Part shown: in pieces, positions 45,536-54,239 of the stretch
Numbering within the stretch: the stretch's first letter is position 1
How the letters are laid out: the number at the start of each line of letters is the position of its first letter
Source: Variovorax sp. CF313
Lineage (GTDB): Bacteria > Pseudomonadota > Gammaproteobacteria > Burkholderiales > Burkholderiaceae_C
Assembly (NCBI RefSeq): GCF_000282635.1
Contig: NZ_AKIW01000166.1
Coordinates: 1 to 64,000 of the forward strand
Length of the DNA stretch: 64,000 nt
Reading direction: 5' to 3'
Position numbers and translations under genes: made by a program
The notes under the pieces: generated by a model
What the model was told of the DNA's origin: nothing
Database searches by the model: none
Seen by the model: only the letters and a program-made list of their open reading frames with translations

Positions 45536-45537
45536 GG

Positions 45538-46230
45538 TCAGAGTCCTTGGGATTCGAGGGTGACGGGGCCGCGCGGCGTGTCGAGCACGGCGATGAGGTT
45601 GGGCGCTCCGGCAGCGACGGCCATGCCGGTCATGCCGATGGCCGACAGCGCGGCGGAGAGCGCGGGCGCACGCGGATGCACGGCGCGCAGCGAGCGCATC
45701 GAAAGACCCGACGCAGGCATGGCATCGGTCGGATGCACCGGCCCCCACTGGATCAGCGTGGGCAGCGCGCCGTAGAACAGCCGCTGGCCGTCGTCGCGCA
45801 CGGTGATCTGCCACTCGAGCCGGCCGGCGGGCGTGTCGCGCGAGGCTTCGAGCAGCTGGCCGCGGTCGATGTGCGCGTGCTCTTCATGCGCGAGCGCACG
45901 CGTTGCCGCATGCGCATCGGGCACGCGGGCGACGAAATGGATCAGCCGCGGCCCGTGCCGCGCGAGCCCGGCCTGCAGCGCGGCGTCGTCGAGGTCGAAC
46001 CAGCGGTGCGTCTTGGGGCGCGAGGGCCGCTTGCCCGGCTCGATCGCGATGATCTCCGCGTAGGCGGCAGGAAAGGCGTCGCTCGCGATGTTCAGCAGGC
46101 GGTTGTGCGTGCCCATCAGCGGATGCGAGCCGCCCGGTGCCGGCGTCACGCCGAGCGTCGCTTCGCACCACGCCACGCCCTCGGCGAGCGAGGCGGCGGC
46201 AATCACGAGGTGGTCGAGCTGCGCGTGCAT
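45538..46230 (-). CDS. VOC/glyoxalase-like protein
   Basis: A 230-residue protein with the vicinal oxygen chelate fold. The N terminus LDHLVIAAASLAEGVAW is typical for the first beta-alpha-beta module of the glyoxalase-3-like group; metal ligands may be His7 and the Glu in YAEIIAIEPG at about residue 59. A further conserved area is LIHFVARVPDAHAATRAL. The substrate is unknown. It precedes the LysE gene by two bases, so it belongs to the same operon, and lies 23 bases after the PhzF gene. Confidence 0.78.
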   Translation of the reverse strand: MHAQLDHLVIAAASLAEGVAWCEATLGVTPAPGGSHPLMGTHNRLLNIASDAFPAAYAEIIAIEPGKRPSRPKTHRWFDLDDAALQAGLARHGPRLIHFVARVPDAHAATRALAHEEHAHIDRGQLLEASRDTPAGRLEWQITVRDDGQRLFYGALPTLIQWGPVHPTDAMPASGLSMRSLRAVHPRAPALSAALSAIGMTGMAVAAGAPNLIAVLDTPRGPVTLESQGL

Positions 46231-46253
46231 GGTGCGATGGTTCTCGCCGAGGT

Positions 46254-47177
46254 TCAGAGCGTGACGTGGCCGTCGATGCAGGTCACGGCATCACCGCCGA
46301 CCCAGATCTTTCCCTCGGGGTCGCGCTCGATGTGGACGCGGCCCGCGCGGCCCAGGCACTGGCCTTGCGCGGCGAGGTAGCGCTCGGGCATGTGGCCGTC
46401 GGCGATCAGCCATTCGGCCAGGCTCGCGTTGAGGCTGCCGGTGACCGGGTCTTCCTGCACGCCGATGGGTTCGGCGAAGGCGCGCACTTCGAGGTCGATC
46501 TTCGCGCCGTCGTCGTAAGCGGCCGCCGGGCGGTTGCCGAAGGCGCGCGCCTCGCGGTTCGAGCGGCCGATCAGCGGCGAGGTGTCGAGCGCGGCGGGCA
46601 CGCCGGCCACACCCGCCTTCACGCCCAGCTCCTTGAGCATGCGGTGATCGGGCGCGAGCGCCAGCACGGCGTCGGCATCGTTGACCAGCAGGCCGAACCA
46701 GACCGGGCCGTTGTCGAGCACCTGCGCCGCGATGATCTGCTGCGCCTTCAGGCCCAGCGCGCCGGCCACCTTGGCCAGCAGCGCGGGGCTCGGGGCGCTG
46801 CGCCTGAGCGGCGGCGCGGCGAAGGCCAGGCGGCTGCCTTCACGGCGCAGCGGCACGAGGCCGGCGCCGCACTGCTGCACCACGAGGCCGGCGGCCTTCG
46901 GCTTGCCGCCGGCCTGCAGCCACGCATGGCAGCTGCCGATGGTCGGATGGCCGGCGAACGGCAACTCGCCGCCGGGCGTGAAGATGCGCACGCGGTAGTC
47001 GGCGCCCGGGTCGGTGGGCGGCAGCAGGAAGGTGGTCTCGGACAGGTTGGTCCACTGCGCGAAGCGCTGCATCGCGGCGTCGTCGAGGTCCGTGCCGTCG
47101 ATGACGACGGCGAGCGGATTGCCGCGGTAGGCCGTGGCGGTGAAGACGTCGACTTGCTTGAAGGGGCGGGATTTCAT
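46254..47177 (-). CDS. PhzF family isomerase
   Basis: A 307-residue protein with two pseudo-symmetric diaminopimelate-epimerase-like halves. The N terminus FKQVDVFTATAYRGNPLAVV is characteristic of the PhzF family, and E47 in NLSETTF corresponds to the catalytic glutamate. FTPGGELPFAGHPTIGS is the second signature. In spite of the name, the absence of other phenazine genes makes phenazine production unlikely; relatives act as isomerases or epimerases on amino-acid-like molecules, consistent with the neighbouring exporters. The dispersed repeat lies just upstream of its start. Confidence 0.85.
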   Translation of the reverse strand: MKSRPFKQVDVFTATAYRGNPLAVVIDGTDLDDAAMQRFAQWTNLSETTFLLPPTDPGADYRVRIFTPGGELPFAGHPTIGSCHAWLQAGGKPKAAGLVVQQCGAGLVPLRREGSRLAFAAPPLRRSAPSPALLAKVAGALGLKAQQIIAAQVLDNGPVWFGLLVNDADAVLALAPDHRMLKELGVKAGVAGVPAALDTSPLIGRSNREARAFGNRPAAAYDDGAKIDLEVRAFAEPIGVQEDPVTGSLNASLAEWLIADGHMPERYLAAQGQCLGRAGRVHIERDPEGKIWVGGDAVTCIDGHVTL

Positions 47178-47220
47178 TGGAGACTCGGGAGGATCAGATC
47201 AATGGGCGATGTCAGTCGGG

Positions 47221-47292
47221 GAATACCGTGGAGCCGGCCTTGCCGGGCCGCAGGGGGTGGCGAAGCGACACGAAGTGCGTGGAGACCGGGGG
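47221..47292. repeat. Dispersed intergenic repeat, copy 2
   Basis: This 72-base sequence is the second copy of the element at 4360-4448 in the same orientation. GAATACCGTGGAGCC, TTGCCGGGCCGCAG and GCGAAGCGACACGAAG correspond to the first copy with few changes, but the TGTTGCCCCCGGCA part is missing. It ends at the stop codon of the GST gene. Confidence 0.62.
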
Positions 47293-47934
47293 TCATTCCA
47301 GGCTCAGGTCGAGCACGCCGCGCGTGCCCGGGCGGGAAAGCAGTTCGGCATACCAGCGCTCGACGTTCGGCCACGTCGGCCGGCGGTATTCGGCGGGGGG
47401 CAGGCCGAACCAGCGGTGCGCCTCGCAGCCGATGGGGATGTCGGCCATGGTGAAGCGCTCGCCGGCCATGTACGGCTGGCGGGCGAGGTGCGCGTCGAGC
47501 ATTGCGAACAGCGCCTCGCTGGCGCGCACCGAGTCGTCGATGAGCGTCAACTGTCGCTCCGACGGCGGCGTGCGCACCCATTGCACGAAGGCGTCGCGGC
47601 TCGCGCGGTTGAGCGTGGTCTGCTGCCAGTCCATCCAGCGCTCGGCGTCGAAGCGCGCGGGCAGCTCGCTCGGGTAGAGGGTGCCGTGCGAATGCTTCGC
47701 GCAGAGGTAGCGCACGATCACGTTCGACTCCCACAGCGTCACGCGCTCGGCGCCTTCGCCGTCGTCGATGGTGGGCACCATCGCATTCGGGTTGAGCGCG
47801 AGGTATTCGGGCGTCTGCACCACGCCGAACCTGCCGCCGGCCTCGGTGCGCTGGAAGTCGAGCCCGAGTTCCTGTGCGCACCACACCACCTTGCGGACGT
47901 TGATCGAACTGATGCGGCCCCAGATGTTGAGCAT
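47293..47934 (-). CDS. Glutathione S-transferase family protein
   Basis: A 213-residue cytosolic protein. The thioredoxin-like N-terminal domain begins LNIWGRISSINVRKVVW, with the Ser in the usual active-site place, and has the cis-proline in NAMVPTIDDG followed by LWESNVIVRYL. The all-helical C-terminal domain contains YMAGERFTMADIPIGC. Substrate is unknown. The start is 15 bases after the LysE copy 2 stop, so it is on the same transcript. The GST lies in an amino-acid cluster and may be involved in conjugation or isomerisation of a metabolite. Confidence 0.85.
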   Translation of the reverse strand: MLNIWGRISSINVRKVVWCAQELGLDFQRTEAGGRFGVVQTPEYLALNPNAMVPTIDDGEGAERVTLWESNVIVRYLCAKHSHGTLYPSELPARFDAERWMDWQQTTLNRASRDAFVQWVRTPPSERQLTLIDDSVRASEALFAMLDAHLARQPYMAGERFTMADIPIGCEAHRWFGLPPAEYRRPTWPNVERWYAELLSRPGTRGVLDLSLE

Positions 47935-47948
47935 GGTCGGTTTCTTTG

Positions 47949-48587
47949 TCAGCGGGGTGAAGGACGGTCGAGGAAGAGCAGGCGCACGGCCAGCCCCAGC
48001 ATCACGGCGGCCAGCAGGCCGCTCTGGAACCGTGCCGCACCGGGGCGGCTGTGCAGCCAGCGGCCGATCTGGCCGCTGCATGCGCCCAGCAGCGTGTTGA
48101 AGGCCAGCGCGGCCATCGACAGCAGCACGCCGAGCTGCACCAGCTGCGGCGGCACGCTGCCGCGCGCCGGATCGACGAACTGCGGCAGGAACACCATGAA
48201 GAACAGCAGCGCCTTCGGGTTGACGAGGTTGTTCAGCAGCGCCATGCGCACGATGCGCCCGAACCCGGCCGGCTGCGCCTGCGCGCCGATGCGCAAGCCG
48301 CCACCGCTTCGCAGCGCCTGCACTGCCAGCCACACGAGGTACAGCGCGCCCGCATAGCGCAGCACGTCGAACGAGGGCGGCCACGCCGCCACCAGCGCGG
48401 TGACGCCTGTGGCGGCGAACAGTGTGTGCACGAGGTCGGCCGCCGAGATGCCGAGGGCCGCCGCAAAGCCGCCGCGCGGACCGTGGGCCACGCCGTGCGA
48501 GAGCACGAAGGCCATGTTCGGGCCGGGCGACAGGAACAGCGCCAGTACCGCGAGCAGGAAGAGCGAGAGCGTTGCGAGGCCGATCAA
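47949..48587 (-). CDS. LysE family amino-acid exporter, copy 2
   Basis: A 212-residue membrane protein with six predicted helices. It has the LysE motifs LALFLSPGPNMAFVLSHGVA and LNNLVNPKALLFFMVFLPQFV. The start is a TTG at 48587 with AGGAG six bases upstream; no ATG lies near that fits the family N terminus. The gene lies 14 bases downstream of the aminotransferase stop. It is one of three exporters of the same family in the cluster, and each could serve a different amino acid. Confidence 0.83.
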   Translation of the reverse strand: MIGLATLSLFLLAVLALFLSPGPNMAFVLSHGVAHGPRGGFAAALGISAADLVHTLFAATGVTALVAAWPPSFDVLRYAGALYLVWLAVQALRSGGGLRIGAQAQPAGFGRIVRMALLNNLVNPKALLFFMVFLPQFVDPARGSVPPQLVQLGVLLSMAALAFNTLLGACSGQIGRWLHSRPGAARFQSGLLAAVMLGLAVRLLFLDRPSPR

Positions 48588-48601
48588 GGGAGGCTCCTGG
48601 G

Positions 48602-49804
48602 TCAGACCTGCGCGGCGGCCAGTTGCCTGTCGCCGAGCAGCACCAGCTCTTCGCGCAGCGTCTGTGCCAGCGCGGCGATGGCGATGTCGATTTCTTCCAC
48701 GCTGGCCGTCACGAACGACAGCCGCAGCGTGCGCGGATCGCCTTCGCCCGCATAGAACGGCGCGCCGGGCACGAAGGCCACGTTGCGCTCCACCGCCTTG
48801 GGCAGCAGCGTGACGGTGTCGACGCCCTCGGGCAGCCGCGCCCACAGGAACATGCCGCCCTTGGGCGCGTTGAACTTCACGTCCAGGCCCTTCATCTCGC
48901 GCGTGAGCGCGGCGATCATCGCGTCGCGCTGGCGCTTGTAGAGGGCGCGGATGGTGGGCACGTGGCGGTCGAGGAACTTGTCCTTCATCACGGCAGAGAC
49001 CATGCGCTGCGTGAAGATCGGCGTGTGCAGGTCGACCGCCTGCTTGGCCTGCAGCAGCTTCGGATAGATGGACTTCGGCGCCACCAGGAAGCCCAGGCGC
49101 AGGCCGGGCGCCAGCACCTTCGAGAACGAGCCCAGGTAGATCACGCCCTCGGGGTTGCGCGCGGCCAGCGGCAGCGGCGGGGCTTCGTCGAACCAGAGTT
49201 CGCCGTAGGGGTTGTCCTCGACGATGGGCAGGTTGGCGGCCGTGGCGGCGGCGGACACGGCGGCGCGGCGCTCCTCGGTCATGGTGCGGCCGGTGGGGTT
49301 CTGGAAGTTGGGCAGCAGGTAGACGAAGCGTGCGTCCTTGGCCTTGGCCACGAGGTCTTCGACGATCACGCCGTCATCGTCGCTGGCCACGCCCACCGGG
49401 TGCGGCTCCATCGGGCCGAAGGCCTGCAGCGCGCCGAGGTAGGTGGGCGTCTCGACCAGCACCTTGCTGCCCGGATCGATCAGCACCTTGGCCACCAGGT
49501 CGAGGCCCTGCTGCGAGCCGGTGGTGATGAGCACCTGCGAGGCATCGACGTCCCACGGCAGCATGTCGGCCACGGCCTGGCGCAGCGGCGCGTAGCCTTC
49601 GCTGGCGGCGTACTGCAGCGCGGCCTGGCCGTCGTTGTGCAGCACTTCGGCGCAGGCATCGGCAAAGGCCTGGATCGGGAAGGTCTTGGGCGAGGGCAGG
49701 CCGCCGGCCAGGCTGATGATGCCGGGGCGCTCGGTGACCTTGAGGATTTCACGCAGCACCGAAGGATTCATCTTGGCGGCGCGGGCGGCGAGTTTCCAGT
49801 TCAT
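48602..49804 (-). CDS. Aminotransferase class I/II (2-aminoadipate/MocR-catalytic type)
   Basis: A 400-residue PLP aminotransferase of fold type I. N169 (NFQNPTG), D197 (VEDNPYGEL) and K229 (GSFSKVLAPGLRLGF) are the usual cofactor residues. The start SLAGGLPSPKTFP resembles LysN/2-aminoadipate and valine-pyruvate-type enzymes rather than aspartate aminotransferase. The substrate may be an aromatic, branched or aminoadipate amino acid. It opens the group of five minus-strand genes that continues through exporters and PhzF. Confidence 0.86.
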   Translation of the reverse strand: MNWKLAARAAKMNPSVLREILKVTERPGIISLAGGLPSPKTFPIQAFADACAEVLHNDGQAALQYAASEGYAPLRQAVADMLPWDVDASQVLITTGSQQGLDLVAKVLIDPGSKVLVETPTYLGALQAFGPMEPHPVGVASDDDGVIVEDLVAKAKDARFVYLLPNFQNPTGRTMTEERRAAVSAAATAANLPIVEDNPYGELWFDEAPPLPLAARNPEGVIYLGSFSKVLAPGLRLGFLVAPKSIYPKLLQAKQAVDLHTPIFTQRMVSAVMKDKFLDRHVPTIRALYKRQRDAMIAALTREMKGLDVKFNAPKGGMFLWARLPEGVDTVTLLPKAVERNVAFVPGAPFYAGEGDPRTLRLSFVTASVEEIDIAIAALAQTLREELVLLGDRQLAAAQV

Positions 49805-49862
49805 GGCTTTCTTCTTTCAGGCGGTGAGGTGAGATTCGGATAGGGGGCAGGCGGGCCGGAGG

Positions 49863-50270
49863 TCAGTCCGGTGGGATGTCGCCACGGTACACGACATGGA
49901 TTTTGTTGCTGTCCGGGTCGCGCAGGTAGGCGCCGTAATAGCCATGGCCATAGCGTGGGCGGGGGCCCGGCGCGCCTTCGTTGCGGCCGCCGTGGCGCAG
50001 GGCCGCCTCGTGGGCGGCATTCACGGCTTCGGCCGAGGCCGCGGAGAACGCGACCATGCTGCCGTTGCCGGCGCTGGCGGGTTCGCCGTCCAGCGGGATG
50101 TACACGTAGAAGCGCGGCAGCACCTGTCCCGGCACGACCCAGCAGGCCGCCTCGGGCCCGCCGTCGGGCGTGACCGGGCGGCGCTTCAGGCCGAGCGGGG
50201 CGAGCAGCGCGTCGTAGAAGGTGGCGGCGCGCGGCAGGTCGGTGCAGCCGACGGTGATGTGGCTGAACAT
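49863..50270 (-). CDS. VOC family protein (glyoxalase/bleomycin-resistance-like)
   Basis: A 135-residue protein with two beta-alpha-beta-beta-beta modules. HITVGCTDLPRAATFYDALL is the standard N terminus, with His4 a likely metal ligand; the second module has AFSAASAEAVNAAHEAALRH and ends with GYYGAYLRDPDSNKIHVVY, whose Tyr and His residues fit the family. The function is unknown. It starts two bases before the EamA stop, in the same operon-like group. Confidence 0.8.
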   Translation of the reverse strand: MFSHITVGCTDLPRAATFYDALLAPLGLKRRPVTPDGGPEAACWVVPGQVLPRFYVYIPLDGEPASAGNGSMVAFSAASAEAVNAAHEAALRHGGRNEGAPGPRPRYGHGYYGAYLRDPDSNKIHVVYRGDIPPD

Positions 50271-50272
50271 CG

Positions 50273-51232
50273 TCAGCTTCTCCCCGGGCCGACGGCGCCT
50301 GCGGGCAGCGAGGCTGCAGCTGGCGCGGCCTGCGGTTGCGACAGGCGCTTGCCGATGACCACCGTGGCCACCACCGCGATGGCGAAGCCCAGCGTCACCA
50401 CGTCGAGCGGTTCGCCCAGCAGCGGGATCGACGCGAGGATCGACAGGAAGGGCTGCAGCAGCTGCGTCTGGCTCACGCGCAGCGCGCCGCCCAGGGCGAG
50501 GCCGCGGTACCAGGCGAAGAAGCCGATCCACATCGAGAACATGCCGACGTAGACGAAGCCCACCCAGGCCGACACCGCGACGGGCTGCTGCGGCCACAGC
50601 GCCAGCGCGGCCGGCAGCGTAAAGGGCAGCGCCATCACGCAGACCCAGCAGATCACGCGCTCGGCGCCCAAAGACGGCGTGACCTGTGCGCCGTAGATGT
50701 AGCCGAAGGAGGCGGCGATGACCGCGCCCACCAGCAGCAGGTCGGCCCACTCGAAGCCGAAGCCATGGCCACCCTGGCTCGCGCGCAGTACCGAGAACGC
50801 CACCACCAGCAGGCTGCCCGCAATGGCGCAGAGCCAGAAGCCGAGCCGCGCGCGCTGGTGCAGCACCCAGGCCGCCACGGCGGCCGTGACCAGCGGCAGC
50901 AGCGCCGTCACCACCGCCGCGTGGCTGGCCGTGACCACGCGCAGCGCAAAGGCCAGCAGAAGCGGAAAGCCGATGGCGTTGCCCAGCACGGCCATGCCCA
51001 GCGGCTTCCACTGGTGCGCGGCGGGCCTTGGCGCGCGCGTTGCCAGCAGGAAGATGGCCGACAGCACGCCTGCCAGCGCCGCACGGCCGACCGTGACGAA
51101 CCACGGCGACAGCTGCGGCGCGTCCTGCGAGCCGGTGGCCAGGCGCGTCATGGGCAGGGTGACGGCGAACATCGCGACGCCGATGACGCCGAGCCACATG
51201 CCCAGCGTCTCGTCTTTCATGGCGAGCTTCAT
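50273..51232 (-). CDS. EamA/DMT family transporter
   Basis: A 319-residue membrane protein of the drug/metabolite transporter superfamily with ten helices in two EamA repeats (MWLGVIGVAMFAVTLP and the second at AVIAASFGYIYGAQVT). RhtA-like members export amino acids. It overlaps the upstream LysE copy 3 (ATGA) and is co-translated with it, so it likely exports metabolites under the same MocR control. The C terminus has a long Pro/Ala-rich tail. Confidence 0.84.
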   Translation of the reverse strand: MKLAMKDETLGMWLGVIGVAMFAVTLPMTRLATGSQDAPQLSPWFVTVGRAALAGVLSAIFLLATRAPRPAAHQWKPLGMAVLGNAIGFPLLLAFALRVVTASHAAVVTALLPLVTAAVAAWVLHQRARLGFWLCAIAGSLLVVAFSVLRASQGGHGFGFEWADLLLVGAVIAASFGYIYGAQVTPSLGAERVICWVCVMALPFTLPAALALWPQQPVAVSAWVGFVYVGMFSMWIGFFAWYRGLALGGALRVSQTQLLQPFLSILASIPLLGEPLDVVTLGFAIAVVATVVIGKRLSQPQAAPAAASLPAGAVGPGRS

Positions 51233-51828
51233 ACGCTCACCATCCACCAGGCGGTGAGCACGAGGACGAGGCCCATCGCGCGGTTGAACCACAGCAGCCG
51301 CGAACCCTTGGCAAGCCATTCGCGCAGCAGCGCGCCGACCATCGCATAGGCGAAATTGCTCGTGAAGGCATAGATGAGCATTACCGGCGCCACGATGGCG
51401 AAGCGGCCCAGGGCGTCGGTCTGGCCGGCGATCCAGCCCGCCACCAGCGTGAGCGCGAGCAGCCACGCCTTGATGTTCACGAACTGCAGCATCACGCCCT
51501 GTCCGAAGCCGACCGACAGGCTCGCCCCGTCGGCCTTGCCGAGCGTGGCGCTGCCGCTGAGCTTGTACGCGAGCCACAGCAGGTAGCCGATGCCCAGCCC
51601 CTTGATGGCCAGGCGCAGCGAGGGCATGGCCACCACCAGCGCGCCAATGCCGGCGGCGCACAGCGCCAGCAGCAGGGTCCAGCCCACGGGCACCGCGACC
51701 ACGAAGCGCATGGCGCGCGGCAGGCCGCCGTTGGCCGCGAGGGCGGTGGAGAGCGTGGTGTTGGGACCGGGCGAGAAGCTCATCGCCGTGGCCAGCACCA
51801 GCAGCGCGGTGAATTCTTGCCAGTTCAT
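51229..51828 (-). CDS. LysE family amino-acid exporter, copy 3
   Basis: A 199-residue membrane protein. The start, ALLVLATAMSFSPGPNTTLS, carries the PGPN signature, and FVNIKAWLLALTLV is the equivalent of the second LysE motif with NIK in place of NPK. It is the first gene of the minus-strand cluster facing the MocR regulator across a 113-base gap that contains an inverted repeat. Its ATG at 51828 is preferred over an upstream GTG-less extension. The gene overlaps EamA by four bases. Confidence 0.83.
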   Translation of the reverse strand: MNWQEFTALLVLATAMSFSPGPNTTLSTALAANGGLPRAMRFVVAVPVGWTLLLALCAAGIGALVVAMPSLRLAIKGLGIGYLLWLAYKLSGSATLGKADGASLSVGFGQGVMLQFVNIKAWLLALTLVAGWIAGQTDALGRFAIVAPVMLIYAFTSNFAYAMVGALLREWLAKGSRLLWFNRAMGLVLVLTAWWMVSV

Positions 51829-51865
51829 GACACACACTCTAAACTTGAGACCATTACAGTTCCGG

Positions 51866-51896
51866 TACAGATGATCGAACAATCAGGCAATCTGTA
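51866..51896. promoter_or_regulatory. Inverted repeat in divergent MocR/exporter region
   Basis: TACAGAT (51866-51872) and its exact inverse ATCTGTA (51890-51896) are 17 bases apart. A further partial copy TTACAGTT occurs just upstream (51854-51861), giving a direct repeat with the first arm. MocR regulators bind paired repeats in such divergent regions, so this is a probable operator. Confidence 0.6.
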
Positions 51897-51941
51897 TTGG
51901 TCAGTCCTTCGACACAGAAGCCGGCCCGGCCCGGAAAACGC

Positions 51942-53366
51942 ATGCTGACACGCACCTCCACCCAGTCGCTGACGGGGCAGTTGGCCGACCGCCTGGCCGA
52001 GCGCATCCGCACCCGCCTGCTGCCGCCCGGCGCCCGCCTGCCCTCGGTGCGCGAATGCGCGCGGCAGCAGGGCGTGAGTCCCTATACCGTCGTCGCCGCC
52101 TACGATCAGCTGCTGGCGCAGGGCCTCGTCGAGGCCCGCCGGCAGCGCGGCTTCTATGTGCGGGATTCCGCCCCTGCGCAGGAGGGCCGCCCGCCGAATC
52201 CGGCCGCGGCCGCGCCCATGGTCATGCAGATAATGGCCTCGCGCATACCGGCGGATGCGAGCTCGCTGATCCGCAGCATGTTCCACCGCCCGAGCGACAA
52301 GCCGCAGCCGGGCATGGGCGTGTTCCCGCCGGACTGGATGGCGTCGACCTTCATGCCCACGGCCGTGCGGCGCATGACCAGTACAGCCGCCCTGCAGGAG
52401 CTGTCGCTCCAGTACGGCGAGCCGGCCGGCGACATGAGCCTGCGGCGCAGCCTCTCGCAGAAGCTGGTGGGCATCAACGTGCCGGCGTCGCCCGAGCAGA
52501 TCGTGACCACCATCGGCGCCACCCACGCGCTGGACATCGTGAGCCGCACGCTGTTGCGCGCGGGCGATCCGGTGATGGTCGAGGAGCCGGGCTGGGCGCT
52601 GGAGTTCGCGCGGCTGGAGGCGCTGGGCATGCGCATCCTGCCCGTGCCGCGGCGCGCCGACGGGCCCGACCTGGAGGTGATGGCGCAGTACTGCAAGCTG
52701 CACAGCCCCAAGCTGTTCGTCAGCGTGAGCGTGCTACACAACCCGACCGGCTACAGCCTCACGCCGGGCAGCGCGCACCGCGTGCTCAAGCTGGCGAACG
52801 AGCACGACTTCCACATCGTCGAGGACGACACCTACAGCCACCTCGCGCCCGAGCACGCCACCCGGCTCAGCGCACTCGACGGGCTGCAGCGCACCATCTA
52901 CGTGAGCGGCTTCGCGAAGATCCTGGCGCCCAACTGGCGCATCGGCTTCCTGGCCGCGCCGCCAGCGCTGAAGGAACGGCTGCTCGAAACCAAGCTGCTG
53001 GCCACGCTGACCTCGCCCACGCTGTTCGAGCGGGCCTTGTCGTGGTGCATCGACCAGGGGCAGCTGCGCCGGCATTCGGAGCGCGTGCGCATCCGCCTCG
53101 ACGGTGCACGGGGACGGGCGGTGAAGCTGGCCATGTCGCATGGCTGCACTTTCGCCTCGGAGCCAGCGGGGCTGTTCGGCTGGGTCGATACGGGCGTGGA
53201 CACAGACGCGCTCACGCAGCGCATGCTCGACCAGGGCTACCTGTTGGCGCCGGGCTCGCTGTTCCACGCGCGCCGCCCGCCGAGCACCATGATGCGGATC
53301 AACTTCGCGACCTCGCAGGACGCGGCCTTCTGGAAGGTCTTCAGCAAGGTCCGAAGCGAACTCTGA
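51942..53366 (+). CDS. MocR family transcriptional regulator (GntR helix-turn-helix plus aminotransferase domain)
   Basis: A 474-residue regulator. An N-terminal winged helix (about residues 6-74; LPSVRECARQQGVSPYTVV) of GntR type is joined by a Pro/Ala linker to a full fold type I aminotransferase domain, with N268 (LHNPTG), D295 region (VEDDTYSHL) and K326 (SGFAKILAPNWR) retained, so a PLP cofactor is expected to act as sensor. ATG at 51942 is preceded by GGAAAA and preferred over TTG at 51897. It is divergent from a LysE/EamA pair, which suggests that it controls amino-acid export in response to a PLP-bound amino-acid adduct. Confidence 0.87.
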   Translation: MLTRTSTQSLTGQLADRLAERIRTRLLPPGARLPSVRECARQQGVSPYTVVAAYDQLLAQGLVEARRQRGFYVRDSAPAQEGRPPNPAAAAPMVMQIMASRIPADASSLIRSMFHRPSDKPQPGMGVFPPDWMASTFMPTAVRRMTSTAALQELSLQYGEPAGDMSLRRSLSQKLVGINVPASPEQIVTTIGATHALDIVSRTLLRAGDPVMVEEPGWALEFARLEALGMRILPVPRRADGPDLEVMAQYCKLHSPKLFVSVSVLHNPTGYSLTPGSAHRVLKLANEHDFHIVEDDTYSHLAPEHATRLSALDGLQRTIYVSGFAKILAPNWRIGFLAAPPALKERLLETKLLATLTSPTLFERALSWCIDQGQLRRHSERVRIRLDGARGRAVKLAMSHGCTFASEPAGLFGWVDTGVDTDALTQRMLDQGYLLAPGSLFHARRPPSTMMRINFATSQDAAFWKVFSKVRSEL

Positions 53367-53444
53367 CGGTGCCGAAAGGCCGAAAAAGGCCGGGGGCTTG
53401 GAGTAAGCTGGCAACACAAGAAAACCATCCCAGGAGACCTCCGC

Positions 53445-54194
53445 ATGAGCAACGCCAGCAAGCCCTTCGACTTCAGCCAGTTCGTTCCCGGATTCGACTT
53501 CTTGAAGAACCTCGCCGGCGGCGCCGCGGCGGGCTCGGGCGCCGGCTCGGTGCCGGGGATGCCGAGCCTTGCGAGCTGGGTGGCGCCCACGCTGAGCGTG
53601 GAAGAGGTCGACAAGCGCATCCAGGAACTCAAGACCGTGCAGTACTGGCTCGAACAGAACGGCCATGCCCTCAAGGCCACCATCCAGGCGCTCGAAGTGC
53701 AGAAGATGACCTTGTCGACGCTGCGCGGCATGAACGTGCGGATGGAAGACATCGCCAACGCGTTCACCAAGCAGGCAGCCGCGATGGCGCCAGCGGCATC
53801 CCCCGAGCCCGAGCCCGAACCCGAACCGGAAGAGGTCGAAGACGCGGACGAGATGCCCGAGGAGCAAGCTCCGGCGCCGAAGAAGCCGCGCAGCAGGCCT
53901 GCCGCGGCCAAGGCGAATGCCGGCTCGCCCGACGGCCCCGGCGTGGTCGACCCCATGCAGTGGTGGGGCTCGCTCACCGAGCAGTTCCAGCAGATCGCAA
54001 GCTCGGCGCTGCAGGACGCGGCGCAGCTGAAGGTGCCGGCCATGGCCCAGCCGTTGGCCGACGCGGTCGACAAGGTCATGGGCAAGCCCGCTGCGGCTGC
54101 CCGCAAGCCTGCAGCAGCCAAGAAGACTGCAGCACCGGCCGCAAAGAAAAGGCCGTCGACCGCCGCCCGCAAGCGAACCTCCAGCCGGCGCTGA
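53445..54194 (+). CDS. phaM: PhaM family polyhydroxyalkanoate granule regulatory protein
   Basis: A 249-residue protein resembling PhaM of Cupriavidus, which activates PHA synthase and attaches PHB granules to the nucleoid. The N-terminal FDFSQFVPGFDFLKNL and a helical region VEEVDKRIQELKTVQYWLEQ make up the conserved domain. A Glu-Pro-rich linker (EPEPEPEPEEVE) follows at about residue 122, then a second conserved segment (MQWWGSLTEQFQQIASSALQ). The C terminus is a lysine-alanine-proline-rich histone-like tail with AAKK repeats that binds DNA. The start is ATG with a GGAGA site. It suggests that the organism makes PHA, though no synthase is in the window. Confidence 0.88.
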   Translation: MSNASKPFDFSQFVPGFDFLKNLAGGAAAGSGAGSVPGMPSLASWVAPTLSVEEVDKRIQELKTVQYWLEQNGHALKATIQALEVQKMTLSTLRGMNVRMEDIANAFTKQAAAMAPAASPEPEPEPEPEEVEDADEMPEEQAPAPKKPRSRPAAAKANAGSPDGPGVVDPMQWWGSLTEQFQQIASSALQDAAQLKVPAMAQPLADAVDKVMGKPAAAARKPAAAKKTAAPAAKKRPSTAARKRTSSRR

Positions 54195-54239
54195 CGTCAT
54201 ACACATTCATTCGTTGAAGAGAACGGGTTGGCACGCACC

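Noticed and set aside
46254..47177. Phenazine biosynthesis
   Set aside because: Only a PhzF-family protein is present; the core phz genes are missing.
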